A DNA stretch of 64,000 bases, taken from assembly GCA_964007475.1 (NCBI GenBank), contig OZ023273.1, forward strand, positions 144,619,308-144,683,307, given 5' to 3'. A model generated the notes under the pieces. That model saw only the letters and a list, made by a program, of their open reading frames with translations. It searched no databases and had not been told where the DNA came from. How positions within the stretch are numbered: the stretch's first letter is position 1; each line of letters opens with the position of its first letter. This DNA comes from Hybos culiciformis. Lineage: Eukaryota > Arthropoda > Insecta > Diptera > Hybotidae. Both the position numbers and the translations under genes were made by a program. Below, piece by piece: positions 1 through 11,792 of the stretch.

Positions 1-2324
1 AAAAAATAGTTAAAAATAATTTTACCTAACTATAGTTTTATAGCTATTATAATAAAATTATAATTAAAAATTTATTAGGTATATATACTAATAACTTGGA
101 GAGTTGTTGAGCGACGAATTAAAAAGTTAAACTAATTTGACAAGGATTAGTAAATTTCTGGAAAAATAAATTTTCATTTTATGTGTAATCAACTTTTTTT
201 TTCTGTTATTACATTTCTAAGTTATTTTCTTTTGACATTTTCAAAGACAATTTTTCTCACTTTCCTTCATCGAAGGGACAAAAGTCAATTAGGTGTTAAG
301 ATTATCTGCATTCAAATACATTTTAAATGGAATCACTCGAATAAATTTTGGATGCCTCAATTAAGAGTTGAAAAAGAGGGCTTTATTTTCATTCAAGTTT
401 TTAGCTTAGTTTTGCATACCTTTAAATATAATATAAATTCTTAGTTTTCTAAAAGTCAAGGTAATGATCTCATTTTTGTAAAATTATCTTTTAAATGAGT
501 GCATATCATTTATTTCTATATCACTTTATGCATTGTGAAAATCGATAGATATTATAATTATAAATATTTATTTTTAATTCACCCAATTTGAAATCTAAAA
601 AATCCTATAAAAGTACATTCATTTGATACAATGCTAATAATAAATTTATTATGTAAAATTCTATGCAAAGAAAAATAAAAAATTAAATTTTTATGAATAT
701 TACAAGGACTCTATGTTGTACATTTTATAACTGCCACCGTTTTTCGAACATGTACATTTTCCTAAAGTTACTACTAACTCTGTATAATAAAGAAACATCA
801 ATCAAAAGTGACACTGATATGTTTTTTTTGTTTTTTTTTTCAATTATATGTTTTTGCTTATTTTATTTTTAACACCGCTGCTGTATTGTTCGCTGCTTAA
901 AAAAGTGATAATGATTTTGACTTTAAGAATAAATGTGTTGTTTTTTTGTTTTACTTTTTTTTTTACCTAAAAATTTTCTTTTTACACCCTTGTTAATATA
1001 TTAAAAAAAAAAAAAGAAGATTTTTTATTTTTTTACATGTACGTAGATTTCTAATTCGGAAAAAAAAAATATTAAAACATTTTAGGTTTATTGTCAAGTG
1101 TTCTATTTTTTTTTTTTTATTCTTAAGTTAATTAGTATATTTTTGAAGTTCATGACAATTTCAATGTTAGAGGATATAAGTAAAGAAAATTTTCTGAATT
1201 TTATTATAATTTAATTAGATTAAATAAAATAAAAAAGAAAATCCTGTATGTTTTTAGAAAAGAATGAAATCTGGAATAAATTAATAGAATGGAAATTATG
1301 GCTCAATGAGATTTGTTGTCTGATTTAGTTATATGTAGTAGGCATAATATGCTTTTTTTTTTCTAAGGAAAATTAAATTTTGAATATAAGATGATGATTG
1401 TGGCACTAATATCATAATTAAGTTAGGAAATTAATAATTAATTTTCGGTGACTGTACTGTTATCATGATAAATAAAGGTCAATTATATACGTACTTAAAG
1501 GGGGAAAATATAATATAATAAAAATATAATATTAAAAAGGATTATCGCATAAGTATTAAGATATTTCACAATTTATTTTTTGCCAAAATTTTCCAGCGCG
1601 AAAAATTGTTTAAACAAATAATGATAGTGCAATATTGAATTTTCATTCAACTAGTAATGATGACAATAATCCTACAAATTGTGTACTATTTAAATATAAT
1701 ATAAATTAATTCAAAATAAAATGTTAAAAAAAAGATTAAAAATAATTGAACCTTACATGAAAAGATATTTATTTAATTCCATCTTAAAGTAATAAAACTC
1801 ATCACGCTCACATGTGATTAAAAATTCACCTTAGCGTCATTTAATAACTCCCTCATTGAATTCACTCTGCGTGGAATTTTATTTAAGAATAGCTTTTACA
1901 CTTTCTGTGTGTGCTGTCAAAGTTTAAAATAAGCTAAGAATTTTTATTTTAGATATACATGTAGGAAATCGTTATGTTCATTTTTCTTCAGAAAAAAAAA
2001 AAACATACCGTACATATTTCCTTCCGAAATTCAAATAATTCTTTCTTTTTTTTTTTGCTGATAATTGAGTTTAAAAGACTATGTCTCTTTTAAAGTTCAA
2101 GTAAATTATATATATTTCTATGTATTTTAAAAGAAAATATTTAACGCTATAGATAGAGGTTAAAAATATTTATCTTTGAAAATGGAAACATTATTTTATC
2201 AACAGGAAAATTTTATTTTTTATTTTTTTTTTTTGGGCGGAAAATCTTCTTTTTTTTTTTTTTTAATAAAAAAAAATCTGAAATAGGGTGTATTTCTTTA
2301 TTTGTTTTAAAGATATATACAATA
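1..2324. other. Non-coding, A+T-rich
   Basis: Nothing gene-like can be supported. It holds A/T runs and scattered short open frames. The longest ATG-started frame (181-444, 87 codons, hydrophobic first half, no splice or family signature) is within chance for this composition. On the minus strand near 1810-1872 a short frame reads RRVNSMRELLNDAK and is followed by a donor-like AAG/GTGAAT, but its upstream acceptor is poor. Confidence 0.6.
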
Positions 2325-2332
2325 TATAAATG
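2325..2332. repeat. Target-site duplication, left copy
   Basis: TATAAATG, identical to 3202-3209; the left duplication of the hAT element. Confidence 0.9.
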
Positions 2333-3201
2333 CAGAGAGTTGAACCGATATTTATTTCGGTTCGGTTTTGGTTTCGTTTCTCAAATTTTTTTGTGTTCCG
2401 GTTACGTTTTGGTTTAGTATTTTTTTTTTTCGTTCCGGTTACGGTTACGGTTTCGGTTACGGTTACACTATTATTTTTTTAATTTTTTCTAAAAACTGAC
2501 AAAAATGCAGTAGAATAACATAATCTAAAGCGATATAAAATAAATTGCCTTTATGTCATCTCAGTATTTTCGGGGACGGATTCTTTGGCGTTTTCGTATG
2601 TTAAGTATACAAAATACATACATTACATTATTTTGTAATATTTACAAATATGTAAAAGGAGGAGTTTGAAATAGTAATTTGTACCTCCAAAAATTTTCAT
2701 GCAAAGTTTACTAATTTTAGGACAAAATCCATTTTGTGTATCTTACACACATGAAAACCCTAAAGAAAAACAAAATTATAGCGGCACAACAACTTTCTAT
2801 TATGAATTCAGATACAAATATTACTTACAAAATAAAGAACAAAAAGGACTTGAAATAAATTTATCTGGGACTTAATCTAAATTTAGTTAAGCTCAACACT
2901 ATACAACACTATAACTACATATACGAACATTGCGGATTTTCACTTTTCGGATTCTAAAATATATCAAAAATAAGTTAAACATTTTTCTTGGATGTAAAAA
3001 AATGTCTAAATGTAAGCACAATTTTTTCTTTTGTAAAAAAAACTAAAAGAACGAAAAAGAAACCGAAAAAAATTTCGTTCCGGTTTCAGTTACGGTTTTT
3101 CGTTTTTACTAAATTTCGGTTCGGTTACGGTTACGGTTTGGCATAAAATTTCGGTTTTTTCCAGTTTTCGGTTTTCGGTTCAGTTCCGGTTCAAGTCTCT
3201 G
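2333..3201. mobile_element. Non-autonomous hAT transposon, CGGTTACGG-rich ends
   Basis: A complete element of 869 bp. The ends are imperfect inverted repeats, CAGAGAGTTGAACCG on the left and the complement of CAGAGACTTGAACCG on the right, matching the CAGAG-type termini of hAT elements. It is flanked by a perfect 8-bp duplication TATAAATG (2325-2332 and 3202-3209), the diagnostic hAT target-site length. Both subterminal zones (about 2355-2465 and 3060-3195) are packed with CGGTT, GGTTACGG and TTTCGG words, probably transposase-binding repeats (inference). The interior shows no recognisable transposase frame, so it must have been moved in trans. The intact duplication shows the insertion has not been rearranged. 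Confidence 0.9.
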
Positions 3202-3209
3202 TATAAATG
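3202..3209. repeat. Target-site duplication, right copy
   Basis: TATAAATG directly after the right end of the hAT element, identical to the left copy. Confidence 0.9.
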
Positions 3210-4220
3210 TAAGTATTATTATTAAATTTTATCTTGCTTTCAACTCAACTTTTGACATCGATATTATGTTATTTGTAAAATTTTTATTAAAGTGAACGTT
3301 TTATATATTTAAGATGTCCACACCAAAAACTATATAAATGTGTGTAAACATTTTTGATGGAAAGATTGTTTGTCGGTAGTAAACTTGGTAACAAGAAGGA
3401 TCTATTCCCATGTTTTCGAGTTCTTTGAAATTTACACTCTTGGAATCGTTCACTATAAACTTCATTTTACTCATAATAATTACATGACGCAGTATCTGGC
3501 ACCTCGCATATTTCTAGTCGAATTCTAGTCCCTTGATTATGAAAAAATGTGTTTTGATTGCAAAACTAGGTACACAACAAAATATAAGCGTTAGTACAAT
3601 AAAAATCATATTATGAAATTGAGATACATAATACATAAATTATATATAAATACATAACTTCTAGATCTTATACTGTTTTATATAATATATTTTGAAAAAA
3701 AAAAAATAAAAATAAATTTTAAATATTAAAGAAAATAAATCAAATTTTTAAGTAAACGGCATATAAAAGATGATATCATTTAAAAATTGAACAGTCAATA
3801 TATTTATATACTATGTATATAACCAAAGATTCGAAATTAGATTAAATAACAATATAATATTAAAATAAGTATTGTATATCTATAGACACATAAAAGAAAA
3901 TATATTTTTGAAGTGCTTTTTATGTATATATATAAAAAAAAAAGAAATACTCAAATACATTTTACCAACATTAATATTTTTGGATGAAATTTTCCTTAAA
4001 AGCATTTTTCTTCTTTTTAATTTCTTTATACAAAATGTTGTTAATCAATAAAACCGAATATGAATATATATAATAATAGAACTAAACAAGCTTTTATAAA
4101 ATAAAATTTCTTATTGGTTTGGTATGACAGTACGTCGTCATTATTATAATGTTGACATACAAATAATTTCTGTGTACTTAATTTCCAGTTAGATAAAACA
4201 TAGTACAGGTTAAATATGGT
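3210..4220. other. Non-coding; one coding-like minus-strand frame
   Basis: Mostly A+T-rich sequence. A G+C-richer island at about 3300-3530 is open on both strands. On the minus strand an ATG-started frame of 57 codons (3301-3474) contains NFKELENMGIDPSCYQVYYR, which has a mixed, protein-like composition, but no family is recognised and no convincing splice sites flank it. It could be an old gene or transposon fragment. Confidence 0.4.
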
Positions 4221-4470
4221 AATAAGTCTTTTTATGCTTGTATTTGGAATAAACTAAGATCAGAATAACTACAACAGAACCATTATATTTTTGGTTTCAA
4301 AACTAATGAATTGAATGCAAATCATATTTATCAGTTAATTTTCATATAATAAATCTTTTAATGCCCACACTTGGAACTTCACTAAATGGTTTAAGATAAG
4401 AACAACTGCAACAGAACCCACATCAACAAATATGTGTATTTTTACCGTCAAAGCTTATGAATTGAAAATT
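4221..4470. repeat. Diverged direct duplication
   Basis: Two imperfect direct copies, about 4221-4320 and 4348-4470. Shared blocks in the same order are AATAAGTCTTT/AATAAATCTTT, then CTTGTATTTGGAA/CCACACTTGGAA, then ACTACAACAGAACC/ACTGCAACAGAACC, then CAAAACTAATGAATTGAA/CAAAGCTTATGAATTGAA. The copies differ by substitutions and small indels, so the duplication is old. No coding frame is shared. Confidence 0.75.
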
Positions 4471-7400
4471 TTATAATTATTACTTATAAACCACTGTTAC
4501 ATTATATCTTGGTTTTTTTTTTACATAAAATGTTTGATTCAAATACATAAAATATTAGATTTAAATCCTTGTTTTTTTAAATTTAAATTAAGTTAGTAAT
4601 TTGTTTTTGTATTACAATAATTAAAAAAAATAAAAAAGAATCAATTCAATAAACATACTAATTGAAAAAACACATTCTTTTATTGTTGCTAACTATGCTC
4701 TCGTAGACTGTCCAAAAAACATATTACATACATTATAATTTAATTTTAATTTCTACAAAATTTGCAGAAGCAATTAAGATTCTTAAATCTAATTAGTTTG
4801 ACCTCTGTAAGCAATTCTATTTATTTATGCAGTATTATATAGATAGATATAAAGCTATTTTTGTCCAAAAAACAAAAAATTAATTATGTTATATTTTTGA
4901 TTAGATTTTCTAAATATAATTTCGTAGTAAACATTATAGCCGTATCCCCTATAATTTCAAAAATAACATAAGAATGCAGATAAATAAATTTTTACCCTTA
5001 AATTTACTTACATATGAGTATATTGTTCTATGCTTATATATATAATACCAGTAGGAGTAGAATATAATTGTGTATATGACATAAATAGAGTTATGAATAA
5101 GAAAAATAAAATATAATGTAGGTAAATTCAATGTGTTAATAAAATATTAATAAATTTGATTGAGTTTCTCATATATTTTTATTGCACATTTATGAAAATC
5201 CTTTTATTTTTTTTTTTTGTATTCAACTGAGTTAACATACAAAAACACTTAAAAAGGATATACATATATATACATTTATGATGTAAATATAACAATTTAT
5301 AAATGTATATAGTTATAAAAAAAAATAAATAAAAATTGGAAATCCCTAAAGTCATTTAAATGCTGTTCGGATATTTTTATTTTCTTTATTAGTTAGATAT
5401 ATCCTAAAATATTAGTTATTTTAGCTGCCCGAAAGGATATGTTTTCTAAATATCCGGAAAAATCATATATAAGAAAAAAAAAATGGTCTATATATGTTTA
5501 TAATAAAAAAAAAAGAACAAACAAATAAATGATTTTAATACTGCAATAGGAAAACCACTTAAATAGAATGATTTTCATGTCCTTTGGTTTGTCGCTTATT
5601 TTTCTCTTTTTTTTTTGTAAGAAAAAAAAATTATTATAGAGATAAAGGTTAGATTTCGGGTTCTGCAATTATATACACGTACATATATTTCGAACATTGA
5701 GATTTATATTCACATGAAAAATATTTTCTAATTAAATTTTCTTCTAATATTGCTATTAATTGGGAAATAAGTAACTATAATATATCATATATGATATATG
5801 TACAATGATTTTCAATTAAGCATATCCTTCTAAAATTTGCGTCTTATATGTTGAAAAAATTAGTGTATGGATAAACTCCATTCATTTAAGTGTAATTTGA
5901 GTGTTGAAACTAGTATTTGGTTCGAGTTTTCGAATTACGGATCATGTTGGTTGTATTGTTGTCCTAAATCGTATGAAAGTTATTATTTTAAGCTAATTTA
6001 AAAGAAACCTAAACTCTCGAATGAACAAATTAAGTAGTTTCAGAACATCTATTCACAGAACTTCTCTAAAATTAATTTTTTTTTTATTTAAAAATATATT
6101 ATTATAATGAATACATAATATATGTATTGCATAATATTATTTAAATTATAATGCCACTATATTTTATTAGTACAGGAAATAATTTATTTGAACAGTCAAA
6201 ACCAATAAATTTTCATGTTTATAATGATATTAACTATGAGACCTTGATGTGAGAAGGTGAATTAAAATCTAAGAGGGTTTTCTTTTCTTTTTTTGTATAG
6301 AATTTTATCATCATTTACCGAAAACCCAATTTTAGAATTATATTTTATTTTAAGCATAAATGACTTCAAACAAATGAATTTTTGTTCACAAAGTAAATTA
6401 AATTTTGTACATAGAATTTATGATTATTTAAATTATTCCTTAATAAAAACAAAAAAAAAAAAAAACATAAAATAAAAAAGTTCAAAGTAGAACATTGTCA
6501 TTTAAATTTCTTGGCATATTGTCAATTAGGATTGAATACAATGATTTTTATTTTGACTTATAATATTCTAAAATAAATTGCATTTCTGTGTATGAAATAT
6601 ATATATACATATATATTTATAATATATATAGACAATATTATATTATAATATAACAATTTATTCCACTGTACATTTATTATGTATGTATGTATATAGGTAA
6701 TGAATTAAGATTTTCCATTTTCTTGGAAAATTATAGCACAAAAAGTTAATATCTCTTGGGAAGTTTTTGACATATTATAATATACTTTATATAAATTTAT
6801 TTTAACGTATATAATATAGATTTATGTATTATAAATAAGTTATTATTTTGAAATAAAGAATGTTTGAACTCGAAATGAATCAGTTTTCTGAGTTTTCTAT
6901 AAATCAATATATCATATCTAACCATCTGCCATCAAGATAAATCGTTTGTTCACACTATAAATTAAAAAAAAATATGTATACTCGAAATGCTTTAAATCTG
7001 CATTAAACTCTCTTATCCCAAAAACTTTACTGTTAAAATAAGTTAATTTACAGAGATACTTTTCGGTATAACTGCGAAGCGACGGCAAGTCTATAAAATT
7101 GAATACTTAACGTAAATGTAAAATTTTATATTAAAAAATGAACCTTTTTCATATGCAAAAATTTACATTAACTTTTCAACCTCCAGCGAGAGTATATTTT
7201 CATCTCTTACTAATATTCTTACTTTAAAAATCATTCTAAAATTAAATTCATGTCATTTATATTCCACTAGTTAAGCAACTGAATTAGTTTTTAAAGCTGT
7301 ATATTACATCACTTCCTGATATTCTCATATGTTGAAAGATAATCCTTGAATTAAAAACAAAAAAAAAAAAAGAAACAGATCCTCTCCATCATTGTGTAAC

Positions 7401-9718
7401 ACATCATTAGGTATAATATCTTTATTTTTTTTTCTTGTCCTTTTATAAATAACTTTTCTTTTTTTTTTAAAACATTCATAATATTTTGCTATCACAATCT
7501 TATAAAATCCAATAACATTGAAATAATATAATCATGAATCAGGTATAGGCTTATAATGAATAATTGAATTATTGTTTTAAAACGTTTTTAATCAAAAATT
7601 TTTTGTTGGGAAGTGATTAAGCCTTATAATCTTTTTGAATGCACGACGACAACTTGATTTTTACATAACTAACTTTATGTAGCAAGAATAGGAAAATTAA
7701 ACAAAAGGCATTTATAATTTCAATAAACTGGAAGTATATTTTACTATAAACGAAAACCTTTAGAAATTTAGAGATATTTTTTTGTTATATATAGAAAATA
7801 AGTTTATTTTTTGATAAAATATCCTTATAATGTCCTATTAGTAAAAAAAAAAAACATATATATATTTTAAATTTGTTTTTTAGCTTTTCAAAACAACAAA
7901 AAAAAAAACGATTGCAAAAAAAATACAAGAAAAATTATGAAATGTTCGTTTTTCATAATATACATAGATTCATACATATGTATGTAGATTTGCAAGGATA
8001 TATTGTAAAAGATAACATAAGTGTTAAAAAAAAAAATAAACAGATTTTTTTTTATTTTTTTTTATTCTTTTTATTCACTTCATTGAAGACATCCTACATA
8101 GTATTTTGCTGGAACGAATTGTGTTACCACTCAATAACATTATTAAAAATATATATAGTTGTTACTGAAATAAAGTTTATGTAAGTTGATTAAGTACACA
8201 CAATATAATGAACCGTATAGTTTAAATTTAAAATTATAGAATATATTATGGAAAGTAAATACTAGTGTATAGGATCCAAGTTTAATAAGTGATTATTATG
8301 CTATATGACTTATGCTTCCGATTATCATATATGATATGTATGTCGAATACAGAATATGGATCAAAATTTATTTAACATTTTAATGATTTGCAAAATGAAG
8401 TAATTGAAATAAGAAACACTATGATTAAACACTGTGTGATCAATTTAAACTGAAGTTAAGCTTATTATCGCTTTGTATATTAAGAAAGATATACCTAGAA
8501 ACCTAGAGAAATAAATTATTATAATTTTCAATTACATTATCAAATTTACAAAGAATAATATAAACTTCTACCATTTTTTGTTATTTATTATTTCGACGAG
8601 CTCATGATAAAGATTTTTTTCTTAAATATTAATGGTAGTAATTTTTATTTCTACTAGTGTGGAAAATATTTCAAATTTTTACTATAAACTTTTTTTTTTT
8701 CCTAAAATTTAGCTAGATTGAGATAAAATGGAAATAGATTGGCATTTATTTATTTTGAGATTAAGTTATGCTTATGTAATATAACTATCTTGTATAATTT
8801 TTCATATAATGTTAAAAATAGCATAATATGTATTGTATTGTTTGTAGAATAGTATATGGTTGGTACATAAATGTACTATATCACTCTTATTATTATATTT
8901 TAAACAAATAGAACTTTATATATATATTTTTTTCTTCTAGGGATTTTATATAAATTTAACTTTTTGTTTTTTTTTTTCTTGAATACATGTGTATATGGAT
9001 GTTATTCTATTTTTTACCATACAATTTATTACGTACTCAAAATATAAAATATTAAAAGAAAATCTTATATACATATAGATATAAGGTGGAAATATTTGTG
9101 TTTTTTTTTTCTACCCTTATTTTAGTTTAACAGGACATTTATGCTTAGTTCTTTAGAGCACTTAATATACTTCAGGATATTAAACTAAAAATGGAAGAAA
9201 AAATAAAAATAAAAATCGCGAAATATTATAAGTTGGAAAAAGTGCAAGACATTAAGTGTATTTTATGTAAAAATAATACATACTTATTTAAGGAAATGTA
9301 CTTTATGATGTCATAATAATGTAATGTGCATTTACCAAAAAAATATAATGAGAATAATTTGTAAGAAATTTAAATATTATATTTATACCTCATTAAAGAT
9401 GATATTGCAGTTATTTGCTATATGATTCTTTCCGCATTTTCAAAATATCAAATAATTTATTAAAGAAAAAAAAACAAGGAATTTGCAATTTGTGATAGGA
9501 AATATTTTTAATACGTCTTCTCGGGTCTGTTTTTTACCCTGTCGCCTGCAGCAAATTCAGATAGAGAGATTAATAAATTGCTAATTCTTTAATAATATGA
9601 TGCAGTGATGATAATATACGCAGAGCATTTGCGAATTAAGGGAAAATTTGGAAAATCAGCTTAAAAATTTAAAACAAAAATCGAGTTAAATTTTTTTAAA
9701 AAAATCCTTAAAACGTTC
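4471..9718. other. Non-coding, with a few exon-like islands
   Basis: Long A/T runs and TA-rich tracts dominate. Noted but not called as genes: a plus-strand island at 7054-7115 after TTTACAG reading LFGITAKRRQVYKIEYLT then stop; a plus-strand segment 8089-8180 with a long pyrimidine tract and GAAG before it and GTAAGT after it, reading TSYIVFCWNELCYHSI and more; and a 44-codon ATG frame at 5867-6001 with several cysteines. None matches a family I recognise. Confidence 0.5.
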
Positions 9719-9767
9719 AGCTTTAATGATTAAGCTTTAATGATTTTTTAATTCAGCTTTAATGATT
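9719..9767. repeat. Short tandem/interspersed repeat
   Basis: Three copies of AGCTTTAATGATT within 49 bases (9719-9731, 9733-9745, 9755-9767), separated by 1 and 9 bases. Confidence 0.85.
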
Positions 9768-11434
9768 AATAAGACAAAGTTTGAATAAATATTCATTAGA
9801 CAAGATATTGACAATATTTATAAAAGCCATAATTGTAAACTTTTTTGTAAATTTTATTTACTGATTGTCATTTGCGCAGTCAATAGACATTTTAACTCTT
9901 TTCTTCACATTTATAATAATTTATAAAAATTGAAAGTAAAATACTTGAGTTCTCCAAGAAAAAATCCTTCAAAAAATTTCAGGGCTCTGTAATTCTGTGA
10001 AAAAATTAAAAACCACTGCAATAAAATAATATATTTTATTATTTTTAAAGAATTAAGTATCTTTGGTGAGGAATATGTTTAGCTAATTGTAAGAACCTTA
10101 AAAAAAGTTTTTTTTTATATAATTTTATAAAACTAATTCAAGTGAACATTTATTTTTCTTGGAAAAGTTATTGTCGCATAAAACCGGAAGTTGGAAAATT
10201 CACTTTAACATTATAATGTGAAAAATAAGAAAAAGCATAGCAAAAAAAAATAAATAAAAACAAATTTTTGTGGAAAAATCAAGAAGTGTTTAAATCATGA
10301 TTCCAGGATAGCAAGCATATTTTGTAAAGAAAAATTTTAGTGGAACATTTTTATCTGGTACGAAGCGCATTTACATAATATTTTTTTTCCTTTTTTTTTT
10401 TTATGATGGAAAAGCAAATAAAAATTCTTTGCATAATGTACTTTTTGTGTTATTGTTATGATGTAATTGAGTGAATTTTGTATTCTTACTTAGTTGCAAG
10501 GAAAATTTAAATTGCTTTTTTTTCGTGATATAATATTTATATATACAATATATGTATATGTAATGTAATATATTTATGCTATGTATTAAGGGTTATATAA
10601 ATGTAGGAACTATGATATTATGAAAAATATAAGTTTTACGCAAAATAAAATTATGTTGATACAATGTAATACATTTTGTAGAATAATCATTTGAAACACT
10701 TTGATATAAACAAAATCTTAATCTTTGATGTATATGTATTATAATTAGAGATTTAGAAAATTTAATGCATATAAGTAGTACAAATAAAAGTGTAAAAGCT
10801 ATGAATTTATACGAAGCATATACCCATTAAAATTATAATATTTTTTTAGCAAGTTAAATTTCAAAACCTTTCGTACAAATCTTTTTAAGAACATTTAATT
10901 TTTAGTAAATAGAAAATAATGAAATTTCAAAAAATTATGCCCATTTTTAATTATCTACCGAAAATTCTTTTCAATTGAGAGTAACCTTTAGGTTTTATTT
11001 GACAAGATGATAAAACCGATTATTTATGTATTTTTTTTTTTTTTTAATTTTCAAGAGTTTATGAGAATTTTTAATTTTTAGTTTTAATTTTTTTTCTTCT
11101 CTGGTTTGATGGTAATAAATTTATTGCATTCCTGTTCTTATGAATAATTTAAATACTTATGCATAATATACATAGTAGTTAAATTTATGAAATTTTCATT
11201 CATAAATTTAAATGCTGAACAAAAGTATATATAATATGTATAATGTATTGTATATTATGTAGAAAAGTAAAAATAGCAGTCTTCTCAATGGATTTATTTT
11301 AAAATGAAGCCTATATGCGTTTATTATTTTCGTATATATTCATATATGGATGAGAATGTGTATATAGTATATTATATACGATATTATACGTAATTAAAAC
11401 AAAAATTTAAAATAATTAAACGTATTTATAGTAA
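9768..11434. other. Non-coding, A+T-rich
   Basis: No gene, RNA gene or repeat family is visible. Content is A/T runs and TA-rich tracts. Confidence 0.7.
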
Positions 11435-11789
11435 GGGACTGTTCACATATTATGTAACGCTTTTTTTGCCTTTTTTTAACCTCCCCCCATAGTAACAGAT
11501 CGTAACAAATTCCGAAGACCCCCCCCCCCAGAAGAATAACGTAACAAAAGTTAAACACTTTTTAAATTACTTTTTGAACAATTTTTTTATTCGAATAAAC
11601 AAAACAAAATTCATTATAACTTAAGTTTTTTTTAGCGTGCATTAATATTATATTTAGTGTAATTTTTTTTATAAAAAAGAGGAAATTTGGTTACATAACA
11701 TTTTTATAAACACCCCCGCCCCCGCCGTAACAAACCGTAACAAATTTTCAAAACCCCCCCCCACCGTTACTTAATTTGTGAACAGCCCC
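11435..11789. mobile_element. PIF/Harbinger-type MITE
   Basis: A 355-bp element with inverted ends GGGACTGTTCACA and, on the other strand at the right, GGGGCTGTTCACA; similarity continues inward through ATTA.GTAACG. It is flanked by TAA on both sides (11432-11434 and 11790-11792), the three-base TWA duplication typical of PIF/Harbinger elements. C-rich tracts lie near each end (about 11482-11530 and 11711-11762), together with repeated CGTAACAAA words, standing out sharply in this A+T-rich DNA. There is no transposase frame. Superfamily assignment rests on the duplication and the GGG..CTGTTC ends; the family is not named. Confidence 0.85.
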
Positions 11790-11792
11790 TAA

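Noticed and set aside
181..444. 87-codon ATG frame
   Set aside because: Length is within chance for this composition; no splice context or family.
5867..6001. 44-codon cysteine-rich ATG frame as a secreted peptide
   Set aside because: No signal peptide, and many frames of this length are expected by chance.
7873..8088. First part of a 103-codon plus-strand frame
   Set aside because: Begins at a TTG, not ATG, and is lysine/phenylalanine-rich from A/T runs. Only the 3' part (8089-8180) has splice-like borders.
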